64,000 nt of DNA from Laccaria trichodermophora (Eukaryota; Basidiomycota; Agaricomycetes; Agaricales; Hydnangiaceae). Below are positions 11,991-22,896 of the stretch, piece by piece; the first letter of the stretch is position 1, and each line of letters starts with the position of its first letter. Both the position numbers and the translations under genes were made by a program. The notes under the pieces are model-generated. The model was not told the DNA's origin, did no database searches, and saw only the letters and a program-made list of their open reading frames with translations. The stretch is taken from assembly GCA_018417955.1 (NCBI GenBank), contig JACTVC010000006.1, positions 186,001-250,000 on the forward strand, given 5' to 3'.

Positions 11991-14900
11991 TAAGCTGTGT
12001 TCAAGGGTGCTCATCAAGGCGCCAATCCTTCAAGACCGTTCATGTTACTACCACACCAATTCCAAAGACCGAGTCACCCGCCCATACCCTATTCAATCGG
12101 GCCCTATGTCAACCACTTCAACTCACGCGGAGAAATGCTTCAATTTGTGTCACGGCCAATGGTTCCCCCCCTCCCTGTATGCGCCTTTCCTTCCCCCCTT
12201 TTCTTCTTTGTGCGTTCTAACGGGTCGAACAGACTTCCGCTCCGATACGACTATGCAAGACACCAGGATGCAACACAGTTCTACTCCCCCAATACCACTA
12301 CCCCGGACGACTATGCAAGCGCTGTCAACAACAAACTCAATATCAATTCGTCCCACCACCGGCGCCTGTGCAATCGCAAATGCAGCGCCCACCACCACCA
12401 CCACCTCCTCCTTCGAAATCGACAACGGTCGAGGGGGATTCCGCTATTGATCTGGTGACCTGACCTGTCCCCTCTCCTTTGCTTTCCATCGTCAACTCAA
12501 ACACGCTTCGTTTTCAGACCAACTTGGACGCGGGATTGGAGGACGACGATGACGTTGAGATGGACGATGTTGAGCTTGAACTTACATACCCCGAGGTGAG
12601 TTCTTCGTTTACACAGCCTCGTCCTTTTGATGAACGTCACCAGCTACCACCTGCGAACCCAAGCCCATTCGTCACCACACCATTGGTAACAAACACGAAC
12701 CCCAGAGTTCCACCACCATCAATTACACGAACCCCCCCCGTCCCTCGAGCGCCTACCAACCATCGAAAACGACGTAAAGTTGATGTTGGTATCGCCGAAT
12801 CTAGACAAACGAAGATCAAGATTCCGGTTAAGAAGGTCTGTCATCGTTTCCCTTCCCCTCCCCTCGTCTCTCTTTGCACGTCACTAACCTCCCCTTCATG
12901 TTCATATACAGACATCCCTAAAACTCTGCTCCTCACCGGACTGTACGGGCGTCGTTCCCCCCGAGTCGAGAGCTAGGCGATGTGTAGGGTGTGTTATGCG
13001 GGCGTGGAGAGTGTTGAAGGTTGGGTTGGGTGGGGTTGATGATCGGGAGGAGGGGGAAACGGGAAGGGACAAGGACGAGGGCGAGGGAAACAACGGGAAG
13101 GGCAAGACGGAGGGGAAGAATAGGAAGAAGATGGGGAAGAAGCAGGGGGTAACGTGGGCTGACGAAGCGGAGGGAGGGGGGTGTTTGGAGAAGACGAGGA
13201 TTGTGCCGCTGCCTCTTTTGGTTGAGGTTGAGCGGAAGGTGTGTGGGGAGATGATAGGGCGTGAGGTGGATGTTGTCATGAGGGATGTTAAGGATATGGA
13301 TGGAACTTCAACTTCTGAAGACGTGATGCGCTCCGATGCCAGCGCGGACCATCGCCCCGACTTCCCACCGCCATGTCTCCTCCCTACACCACCGCCATCC
13401 GCATCTCCACCACCATGTTCTTCTGCCCCTCCGCCTTCTTCCGCCTCGCCTGCTTCACCACATTCGTCGCCTACGCCATCGCCCGTTGAGGCCTCTCATC
13501 ATCATCATCACTCGACAATCAGGGACGGGGATAACCTTGACTTGAGGACGACGGATACGGACGTTCGTATACCGGGGTGGGACAGCGACCTTTCGAACCT
13601 TTCTGAGTCTGATTCGCTTGACGAGGATGACGAGGACTCAGAAACGGACTCAACCACAGACTCTGATTCGGATTCCACTGACGAGTCTGATTCTACTGAT
13701 GATTCGGACACTAGCATCAGCACCAACACAGTACCAGTATCAGTATCAGTACCAGTACGTCTCCTCCCGCACGCTTTCCCTGATTTTTCTCACCAACTTT
13801 ACGCAGGAACCAGCCCAACCATCCATAACAGGCCTCAAGATCCGCATTCGTATACCCCCCGCGCGTATCAGACTTTGTGCGTCGGGGGATTGTAGTGAGG
13901 TTTTGGAGGGTCGGCATGGGTATTGTGTGTTGTGTCGAGCGAGGAGGCGGGCGAGGAGGAGGGGACGAGACGAGGTACGTCCCTGATTCACGCTGACCTG
14001 GCACGGAACGAACGCCTAACTGGAGACTTACGTACAGGCTGCCCTCGACTTTTTACAAGACTCCCCAGAAGAAGAAGAAGAAGCGACGAGAATTGTACCG
14101 GGTGCCCAGTTGTGTTCAATCCGCGATTGTACACATATTATACCGCCCCCTTCGGAGTATCGTTGGAAGATGTGTAGTTGGTGTAGGCGTCGACGGAGTG
14201 CTGATGTTGTTGATCCGCCGCCATCGTCGAATGATGAGGTTGATCATTTTCCTCCTTCTCTTTTCTTCGTACTGAAAATCTTTTTCAGTTGAAAGGTGAA
14301 GGGAGATGTCAGAGTAGGGATTGTGGCATGCTTCGAGCCGTTAACTCCATGTCGGTGGAGTGTAAACAATGTTTGACGAGAGCACGGTACTCCAAAAAGC
14401 GCGCCCGACCGAAAAGCAGTCCTTCAAGTTCTGGGATGATGGATGTTTTGGGGCGGATAGTAGCCCGTCGGAAGGAATACACACCTGAAAAAGTGAGCCT
14501 TTTTCTTTCCTCCACGTCCTGAGATCTCGCTTCCACTAAACACTTTCTTATCATCGAAAAAGCCGCGAATCCCATCATCCTACATCGAATACAGATCGCT
14601 CTCCTCCCTCCTAGAAGACTTCCGAATTCGGCTCGGGGGGTTCTTACAAGCGCAATCATACCACTTCATGCATATGTGCAACAACAACTCGACACCGCGC
14701 GCGGCGATATTCGGGTTCGACGGCGAGTTTTCGGTTGTTGCGCTTGATTTGGACGTTCCCTCACGGAAGGCGGAGGTAGAGGGGGAGGTGTTGAGGTTGA
14801 AAGGGGAGGTTGAGAGAATTGGGAGGGTGAGGTTTAGGTATGTAAACGTCTTTTTTTTTTTTTCACTTTCCACACTCCTCTGATTTACGAACAGTCCGAA

Positions 14901-15132
14901 GAGGATGGTGTCGATTTTCGACTTCGGAATTATCACTCGTTTCGTGTGCGTGTGTGAAGTGCCCATGGACATACAGCTTGGAGGAGGAGGAGGAGGAGAG
15001 AAACCGAGAACGAAAACGAAAACGAAAACGAAAACGATGCAGGGTGAGCTGGAGATTTCGGTGCTTGCTGATAAGTCCCATCGATTTATTCCGGGGCAGA
15101 GGACGATACTGAGGTTTCGGTTGGTTGGTTGA
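11599..15132 (+). CDS. Cys-rich protein with six C-x4-C...CxxC modules, 966 aa
   Basis: Ten exons join in frame: 11599-11859, 12006-12176, 12233-12454, 12518-12835, 12912-13754, 13807-13974, 14038-14238, 14289-14492, 14563-14837 and 14895-15132. Six short modules of the form C-x4-C-x(11-17)-C-x2-C occur near residues 30, 152, 330, 629, 687 and 735. Examples are CTEPGC...CDRC, CSSPDC...CVGC and CQSRDC...CKQC. Each module sits on its own exon, as in a zinc-ribbon-like array. Between modules 3 and 4 lies a long Lys/Glu-rich then Pro-, His- and Asp/Ser-rich low-complexity region. The C-terminal 170 residues have no module and look globular. Zinc binding is inferred from cysteine spacing; the function is unknown. 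The start was chosen because the same ATG and exon-1 donor are preserved in the inverted duplicate at 16.1 kb. A 5'-UTR intron is likely (GTGAGTTC at 11503 to CCAG at 11589). Confidence 0.75.
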
Positions 15133-15840
15133 CCTTGACTTCACTTTGGGATGTTCCGTAGAGGAGAGGAGAGATGTTTATTCGACTATTCGTCAGTCCC
15201 TCTTTTATTTTTTTGTACATTCTTTGTTTTACGGGAAAACATGTTGTGATTTTCGGAGAAAGTTGCCGCTGCCATGGAAGCTTCGTGACGATGACTCCTC
15301 CGTGGTACCCAAATGAGTGGTTATTATTTGTGTCCTCGTCGATCGTCTGATGTTCCTAACACGAAATGACTTGAAGTTTTGATTTCAGAGCTTCGCGTCA
15401 GAATGCCTTGCACGACTCCGATGGGCTTAGCCACTATCAGAGAAGTTCACAGAAGGTAAGTTAGCGTCGACCATTGTTATTCGCACCGGGCCTCGAATTT
15501 CTTCTCCACGTTGAGGGGAGCTAGAAAATCTCGAACAACCTAAATACTTAGAGCTGTCATTTTTTGTATAAGTAACCGAATCGATCAGCCAGTGATGTCG
15601 CCGACGCGTCTTGCGAATTACGGATACTAACTATGCATGTTGACTCGAAATTCCCCGACACCTTCAGGGAAAGATTCGGATGGAGAATATGCAACCGAGG
15701 TCATAGGATCGTCATCAGCAGGTTATCTGAAGGGTCTAAATTAGTCTAATCCTGGATAACTGAACATCCAGATTGAATTAGATTCCAGTTGATACAACTA
15801 TGATTTTCGTTGACTCCTCATCAGACAAGCAACAGCACCA
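15133..15840. other. Intergenic
   Basis: No gene or clear repeat was found between the end of the Cys-rich gene and the inverted duplicate of its first exon. Confidence 0.4.
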
Positions 15841-15899
15841 TGGAGGAGGGGCTTCCAACCCTTTTACACTCCCGAACTGCTGGAACTAGAGGGCGAACA

Positions 15900-16330
15900 G
15901 GGCCAGTCTGTCTCATGAACATTGCATGACCACAGGCAAACAATGCGCTTAGATACGTAATTGACCGCAACAAAATGAACGCTCGCTCACCGTGACGCTC
16001 ACGGTATTCATACAAAAATACATCTCTCCCCTTCTTCTCACAAATACACATCACGTACCGGCACGGGATAAGGGAGCATACTCTCGCGCGGTGCGTTCGA
16101 GGGCATCTTGACCCGTGGACCAGGAGGGCAGTCGACCTCCATGGCACGCCAGGACGCCAATACAGGGGAGACTATCACAATCATCGTTATCATGCATACA
16201 TGGAGCGATGGCACTGGAACTCACCTTGCAACCGTTTCCCCTTGCGCCCTTTCTCGGTTTTGATCCTGGGCGGTTGAGCTTGGATAGAGCTGGCGCGGAA
16301 AATTTTGAAAATGGCTACATAATTACCAGA
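15900..16330 (-). pseudogene. Inverted duplicate of exon 1 of the Cys-rich gene
   Basis: Read on the minus strand, 16142-16059 starts MEVDCPPGPRV and ends at the same GTACGTGATG donor. The internal part that encodes the first C-x4-C...CxxC module is deleted. Upstream and downstream non-coding sequence is also conserved. No further exons of the parent gene follow, so this is a truncated copy; any product would be about 28 residues plus read-through. Confidence 0.8.
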
Positions 16331-16553
16331 AAATCTCTGAATTCGAAAGTGCGGCAAAAAACCGCCGCACTGTGCGGCGACTGGTGCGGCGGCAACTCCC
16401 GTCCAGTCACGGGACAATCTGTTCAACACACGCTCATGATTCCTTTTCTAGATCTGCCAACCGTCAAGGACGGCGCTGAGCAAGCGCCTCCCTCCTCCTT
16501 TCTTTTATTTATGACCTCGACACGCCCACGATCTTTTATTATCTATCACCATA

Positions 16554-17023
16554 ATGACAGACCCGACACTTCCACCTGACCATACCGCCAACCATTTTCA
16601 ATGCCCGAATTGCAGGAATTCATTACCTGTTAAGGGCCCTGCAGCCTCTGAGATTGGGCCAGGCATCTTTATTTTCATGTAAGTCATTCTCTACGTACGT
16701 TGGGGAGTCAAACAACAACTTCAAGTGCAACGGGTGCGGATACCATTACATCTTCCCAAAGTGTTGCCAGCGCATCGCCCGTCGCTCGCCTAGTCCTGTT
16801 TTCTTCACGCCCCAAAAACCGTGTCAGGAATTGTTTATGTAATCTTCGGACTTTGAAATCCTTGTGCGTCAACAACTGCGTGCTCCCTCCTGGCTCCTTA
16901 CGTGTTACAACCCTACTGTCCTCCATTCTTATCCAGATTTTAATATATTTGCTTCGAAACTTCAATTTCTATGGAAAACAACATCAGAACCGTCAGAACC
17001 TATCAGAGAACACCCCTGGTTGA
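16554..17023 (+). CDS. Hypothetical small protein with a CPNC motif
   Basis: Exon 16554-16678 begins MTDPTLPPDHTANHFQCPNC and joins by a 47-nt GT-AG intron to 16726-17023, giving about 140 residues. A PKNRVRNCLCNLRTLKS segment in exon 2 lies within an inverted repeat shared with 18171-18222. A second frame (16971-17171) is also open, so the downstream gene model is uncertain. No domain was recognised. Confidence 0.35.
16808..16860 (+). repeat. Inverted repeat arm, partner at 18171-18222
   Basis: CGCCCCAAAAACCGTGTCAG and the following sequence up to GACT-TGAAATC recur in reverse complement at 18171-18222 with a few mismatches. The pair brackets the RecQ-like helicase relic. Confidence 0.8.
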
Positions 17024-17159
17024 GGTGCCGGAAACTCCAGATTATATCGCACGTTTTCTGCCCCCTGCTTCGAATTCTCTCCTTCTTTCACACCCAGGTG
17101 AGCTTGGAGAACCATCATCTATTACACAGTTGTCGCCTCTTCTCAGCTCTCCTTTCAAT

Positions 17160-18038
17160 GTTCAACAGTGAATGGTCTTCCTTCCGCTGTTCATGTACAG
17201 AAGTAGATCAGGGAATTTGTCGCCGTTCAGTCTATGAGCAGCAAACTGAACACTGAACTGCGTATTTGGGCACTCGTTGGATCGCCTGATGAGGAGGAAG
17301 TCGCCTTCAAAGAAACCCAGGCTTTTGCAAACAGACGTTGTTGGGGCCCCGGGTTCTAGTATCGCACTGAGGCCAACAACAGATATCGACGCCGGAAAGC
17401 ATCCATAGAAGAAGGCTCCGATAGCTGCGAATGCTGGATGGAATGAAAATCCCCACGCGTTGATCAGGTGGACTTCATCAACGCAAGCGAACAGGACATT
17501 ACCGAAAAGTCGTACTCTCGGTTATCTCTCTCCATTCCTTGTCGCGCAGATGCTCCGAATCCACACATATGACTTTCCACCTAACGTATTCTATGATCTC
17601 TCGCGCCAAACGAACCCCAGCCTTTCGCGCCTTGCTGAGGTTTTCGTGGCAATAAGAGAACGCAAATAAGTTGAGTTTCGAAAGCTCGTTCACCTAGAAA
17701 GTTGTTAGTGACAGAAAGTGTACAAAGAAGGTAAACATACAATATTACTCGCTAATCACTTTGTCGGTGTGACCACGATGCTAATTGGGCCATTGGCCTT
17801 GAACGGGTGGGCAGATTAGCGGGATATGACTTGGGGTGTTGGTTGTACTCTAAAAGCATGAGACAGGGTATATAAAAGGCTGTCGATTTCCCATGAGAAT
17901 GTCTTGTCCATCGAGGATAGCTAAAATGAGCTTGAGCTGAACCGTATGCAGCCCGTTCGTCCACCGTGGTATAATCTTCTTGACAATGGTGTTGATGGTT
18001 TCTAGCCCTACAGCGTCCTGCCAGCGTGGTTTAGCCAT
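17160..18038 (-). pseudogene. RecQ-like DNA helicase pseudogene, N-terminal part
   Basis: On the minus strand the frame from 18038 reads MAKPRWQDAVGLETINTIVKK and then a helicase motif-I region. There the P-loop is broken: an ILDGQDIL segment is followed, in another frame, by GKSTAFYIP. Next come VVTPTK followed by a stop, an intron, HLRDKEWR, and after a 1-nt shift NVLFACVDEVH (a DEVH version of the Walker B/DEAH box). A GLSA motif III and SLGFFEGDFLLIRRSNE follow. The sequence stops near 17160 before the C-terminal helicase lobe. The lost Walker A residues, two frameshifts, an in-frame TGA and the truncation mean it is not functional. The match to the RecQ-like family expanded in agarics is from motif order and is fairly sure. 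Confidence 0.75.
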
Positions 18039-18170
18039 ACTTTAGTGTTCATCAGGTGTTCGAAGTAATTCAGAAAGCCAAATAATCGATGTTCAGGATG
18101 TATGAAGGTCAAAATCGCGTCAGGGCTTGAAGGGAGCAGACCAATATCCAACGCGACGAGGTCGGACTGT

Positions 18171-18222
18171 GATTTCAGAGTCCGAAGATTACATAAACAT
18201 TTCCTGACACGGTTTTTGGGGC
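18171..18222 (-). repeat. Inverted repeat arm, partner at 16808-16860
   Basis: Reverse complement of the arm upstream of the helicase relic. In this copy it encodes RPKNRVRKCLCNLRTLKS on the minus strand. Confidence 0.8.
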
Positions 18223-18788
18223 GCGACAAACAACAGACTTCATATGATTGTGAACCAAGGTACGACTTCACATCATATCGAAGCTGTCTAGGAGAGACTA
18301 TCGCTTGCCCGCCCTTTCAGTTGGTACTAGCTCTCACCGGCAGATCGCTCGTCCCTCCTCTCTTGCTGTAACGACAACAGACAAACAATGTGCTATGACC
18401 ACCTGCACGAAAGGCGCAAACATGCTATGCTCGCACCAACAACTGTTGACAGAGACTGAGGGTGCTGCCAGAGCCGCTGGGCCATGCTCGGGGCAGGGGC
18501 AACTGGTCAGCCACATTATAGTAAGTACTCAATGCAGTACTGTGGTAAGTATTTCGACCAACTGTTCAGCCGATGTGACACGTGACGGCCCCGAACAGAT
18601 GGGAGGGGTGTTCGGAATTGGGATGACTGTGTGACATAGCAACAAAAGTGTTTGGCCAGCAGCAACTGTTCATTGAGCAGTTGACATGGCATGTAGTAGC
18701 GACCTCCTTGCCTCCTTCACAGCCTCCCAGATTAGTGAATGGTGTATAATTTTGTAATAAATGTACACCGCGCAGCGGAAAAATTGAG

Positions 18789-19464
18789 CAAGGGGGCTCC
18801 AGCAATAGAATGCCGGACCTATACCCGGTTAGTTAGTCCAGCTGATGGTCCGAAAAAAAAAAAATGGAGGTCTCGACAACTAGAGCTCAGGATTGCTTCA
18901 GAACCTCATATTGACTTGTATTAAGTGTCCTTATGTCACACACTACCATATAGCTGCTATATACAGTGAGTTGCATGTTGCTTTGCAGTGTGCACAAGTT
19001 ATTTTCGTGAGCACTGTTTGGTTGTGTTGCAACATGACATTTTTGGTCACCCCGTTCTCAGTTTTCTGCATCCAAGAGACTTCCAGCAGCTCTTACTCAC
19101 CCTATTGCATCATCTACAGGCAGGTGCAACACTTTGTGTAAAGGGTAAATATGTTACTCTAATGATAAACAATTTTATCTATCAAACTGGCCAAATTGCA
19201 CCATGAATACACTCCTGTGTAGAAAGAATGGCTGTGAAACTTGATGGGTATGCAATTTCAAAGTGTTCTGCCCAACCTTTCACACTACTACTATGTGTTG
19301 AGCAGGCACCTCAATATGGGAGTCTACTGAGCCAGAAAAGATGTAAAAATATTACTAATATTACCATATTTGGACATGTGCCTGATTACGTAGTTAGTTA
19401 GTCCACCCAAAGTTGATGAAAAAAAAAATTGACCCTCTTTTTTTTCGATGCCGGCACCCCCTTG
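18789..19464. mobile_element. hAT-like non-autonomous element, TIR CAAGGGGG, 8-bp TSD
   Basis: Starts CAAGGGGGCTCCAGC and ends GCCGGCACCCCCTTG. It is flanked by a perfect 8-bp target duplication AAATTGAG (18781-18788 and 19465-19472). The length is 676 bp. A subterminal GTTAGTTAGTCCA occurs near both ends. Two relatives in this window share the TIR (31096-32107 and 35956-36787). The 8-bp TSD fits the hAT superfamily. Confidence 0.85.
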
Positions 19465-19537
19465 AAATTGAGTTTTTGAGAGACTTTCCTTTTTGGGGTA
19501 AAATGTCACCCTATTCGACCTCCCAAGTGACCTGTGA

Positions 19538-21037
19538 CACTCAGTAAAAACGATTCATCGGGTCTTGGTCATGTAGTAGTCGCGCCACCACACGAAATTG
19601 TAAGACATGACTAAAAGCAGTGAATTTTACAAAATTTTGACTACAAGTTGACTTCGCCAAGTCATGTCAAGTCGTGTGGTCTCCCCTCCTGATGCCAAAT
19701 ATATGCAGGATACAGTCATTTGGCAGTCATGTAGTCATCTCTTCGTAGTCATTTCATAGTCAAATAAAAGTCAAAAAACAGTCATGCTATGGTAGTGTAA
19801 TAGTCTCATTCCAGTCATGCTCAAGTCACTTAATTGACAGATTTTAGTCATGTATTTCTCAAGTAAAAGTCAAGTTGAGGTCATGGAAATGTCAAATCAT
19901 ATATTCATTCCCCAAGCCTACTGACTGCACTGTATATACACCCCTTCTAGCTTGAGTCAACCACCTGAAGTCCTGATACCCATCTCCTAAATGTACACCT
20001 GGCCACGAGAGAGAAATCATTTGTCGAAGGAAGGAGGGAACCGTTTGTCGAGGTAAGGGTGGAGGGCGAGAAGACCATTCAGGCAGCAGTTCATTCATCG
20101 AGCTCGGAGTCCGTTCGTCAAGGGGAGACCGTTCATCGAGGAGATACCATTTGTCGAGGGACGACACCGTTCGTCGAGGAAAGACCATTTGTCAAGGGAC
20201 GACACCATTCATCGAGAAAATACCGTTCGTCAAAAGGACAGCATTCGTCGATGGGATACCGTTCGTCGAGGGGATACCATTCATCGAAGAATAGACCATT
20301 CGTCGAGGGGATTGATCATTCAGTGATAATGGAGCCATTTGTTGAGGGAGAAGACCGTTAATCAATACAGGAGCCGTCTGTTGAGGGACAAGACCATCCG
20401 TTGGCAGGGGAGATTGTTTGTTGAGAGAGAACTTGAGACCATTCGTCGAAGGAGGGAAGAGACCTTTCATCAAGGGAGGGTACTCTCTATGAGAGAAGAC
20501 TGTTCTTTGGAAGAGGAGGCTGCCTGTTGAGGGAGGGAGGAGGCCGTTTGTTGTGGGGAGGAGGCCATTTGTTGTGGGGAGGAGGCCATTTGTCGTGGGT
20601 AGGAGGTTCGCGAGGAGGAAACTGTTCATCAACTCTTGAACTGGACATGGTGGGAAGGAAGAACTTGGGAACAACTGAGGAATTTCCGCGCTGAATCAAA
20701 ATTCAACATGATCAGCTGATGTTGGAGTTTTAACGGACTTCAACAAAATTTTGACTTGTTCACTTGCCTTGCTGTTCTTTTACGTCAAGCATGTGTGGAG
20801 AAGAGGACAAAGGCGATACAGATGGTAGTAACTCAGATGACCAGGACTAGACTACAACATAGCTTGTAGTTGACTAGTAATTGACTATTCCTCGACTTCA
20901 GTCAGGCCGTGGAATCTTTGCAAATGCCTCCCTGAGCGCGACATGACTTAGCATGACTTTGTATTTACCAATGTGACTTTACATGACTGTCTTGTGAGAA
21001 TTCGATGACTTCACCTGACTTTCGTTTTTACTGAGTG
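19538..21037. mobile_element. CACTA-like element, 3-bp TSD
   Basis: Ends CACTCAGTAAAAACG and CGTTTTTACTGAGTG are perfect 15-bp inverted repeats flanked by TGA on both sides (19535-19537, 21038-21040). Many AGTCATG-type motifs lie in the subterminal 350 bp, in opposite orientation at the two ends, as expected for CACTA (En/Spm) elements. The length is 1500 bp. The interior is a minisatellite and no transposase was seen. Confidence 0.8.
20030..20640. repeat. Degenerate minisatellite inside the CACTA-like element
   Basis: Imperfect units of about 20 bp of the type CCGTTCGTCGAGGGGA recur some 25 times. Towards the right end they shift to a GGAGGCCATTTGTTGTGG variant. Reading frames through it (for example NGLLPTT repeats on the minus strand) are by-products of the tandem array. 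Confidence 0.8.
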
Positions 21038-21112
21038 TGACAGGCGCCAAGATCTGTTCGGTTCACAGCTCGATGTGACGAGTGACCGAACAGTCAGTCG
21101 AAATACCACAGT

Positions 21113-22896
21113 ACCGCGATGCTGTCCTCCCTCTCTTTCCGTTCCTTGACTGACATATGTAGTTACATTCATATAATTTTGTTATGATTGAAAGCTATAT
21201 AATGTGTCGTTTGTGGCTGAGCGAGCCAGGTAAACGCGTCGCGCTTGTAGCTTGGACTTCTGTTGACGCGTCTCTATTATTTGGCCAACAAACATGTGAC
21301 CAGGATCGCCGCACAGATCTGCCGCACAGTGATCGCTGCACTTTCGTATTCAGAGATGTCCTCATAATTACATGTACTCGAGTACATACATGTGAAAAAA
21401 AGAAAACCCAATTCCTGCCTCAACAACTTACCCCTACGTCGATCGAGGTTGATCGTCATCCATCACGCCGACGAGCAACGTCTTTCCTGAAGCGTAACAT
21501 GTAAGAGGGTCTGCGAGGATGTTGATGTCGAATTTTGAGCTCTCGTTGTGGATTTCTTGGTTGATTGTTTGCCATGAATTTCATAGGTGAGTGTCAGTGG
21601 GCTTCATGAGAGTTGTTGAGTGGGTGTACTTAGATGTGTCTTGGGAAGGGGCTCGTAGTTGGTTTTGTGTTGCTTTTGAGGTCCAGTAAAAAAAAATTTG
21701 TCAGCCAATTATCGGGGGCAACTAGAAATCTCGTGGCACGAGTGTGGCGTGCGTTCCACTTGCATACTAATTTTCACGCATGTCACGCAACTTGCACGCT
21801 TGCCATGCAAGTATCATGCAGATGATGGTGCACGCATATATTATCCTGGCAATATTCTGTGCCAATTTAACGAAAAATAGACTGCTGTGTGTAGATTAAA
21901 GCGCCTACTATATCACTATACTACAATAAGGACAGTCAGCAGATAACTTTCCAATGGAGGTCTGAATTCATCCGTTTCCCACACCACTCAAGGGCGATTA
22001 AACTCTGCCAAAAGTGAGCACGATGCCTGAAAGCACACTGCACAATGAGTAAATCTGGCATACATAGAATAAAGATGGAATATAATGAGTTTTTGTTATT
22101 TAATTAAAGTGGCCACAGTATCAATTCTGATGATGTAATGTAAGTTCCCACCTTCGGGGAACAAAATCCGGTCCATTCAGGCTCTATATTCACACAAATG
22201 ACCTCCACACTCATGGCCCCTTTCTCTGAAAACAATTTAAATGTGTAGAACTAAAGAAAGGCTTCCTACCCATCCCAATTTTTTTGAGAAATAATCGAAG
22301 GAACATCCTCTAATAAGTCTAACAAAACAACAAAGTGAAGACAAGATTAGACAAGATTGGCTTTCGGGTCAGCAAGCTTCATAGCTTTATTTTCCTGTGT
22401 ATACACATTATATTAGTAGCCCGGCATTGCACGGCTTTTTTGAACATGTCATAGAAAAATGTGAGACATAATGATGCAATCATGTAAAAACTTCCCTGTT
22501 TTCTGGCAGAGAAAAACCATCTTGACGTCATTGAATTCAATCCTTCTGAATTGCTTTGTCGTTCCCATATGGCGTCAATTAAGTTTTAACATCTTAAAGA
22601 TTGTTAATGATGGTAATGATGGTAATAGCAACTTTCTGTACTGAATCAGTGATGCACGCAGCAGTCACGCATGCTCAGGACCTTGACACGCATCACCATT
22701 CAGATGCGTGCACGTGCTCACGCATCAGCACGCATCATCACGTTACTGACCCCTGAAGGTCACGCTCATCCACGCATCTGCATGCTCGTCCACGCACCAG
22801 CACGCGTCTGCACGCACTAGCACACTACTATCACGCTAACACGCACTTGTAAATGTCCATGCACGCTACTCATTTAAATTAATAAATACTGGGTCT
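21113..22896. other. Left flank of the GCM/USP transposon, CACGC-rich
   Basis: No gene was found. Dense CACGC/CACGCA motifs cluster at 21768-21835 and 22650-22870, matching a further cluster at 28770-28930 right of the transposon gene. These probably are subterminal repeats, but clear terminal inverted repeats and a target duplication were not found. An imperfect hairpin at 22419-22437 (AGCCCGGCATTGCACGGCT) was noted. Confidence 0.45.
22650..22870 (+). repeat. CACGC(A) motif cluster
   Basis: More than a dozen CACGC motifs, mostly spaced 8-20 bp apart and on the same strand, precede the transposon gene. The same motif in the same orientation clusters again after it. Confidence 0.7.

Larger units (their letters stand above)
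18540..21111. mobile_element. Tc1/mariner-like (TA-flanked) non-autonomous element, host for two nested insertions
   Basis: The ends are inverted: CTGTGGTAAGTATTTCGACC on the left and GTCGAAATACCACAG on the right, flanked by TA at 18538-18539 and 21112-21113. The left 180 bp match the left end of the 34319-35221 element. Two further transposons sit inside (18789-19464 and 19538-21037). Without them and their target copies about 385 bp remain, so it encodes no transposase. Confidence 0.8.

Noticed and set aside
22411..22440. Second Helitron-like hairpin (AGCCCGGCATTGCACGGCT)
   Set aside because: The stem has mismatches and the spacing to a CTRR end is only two bases; not enough to call a terminus.
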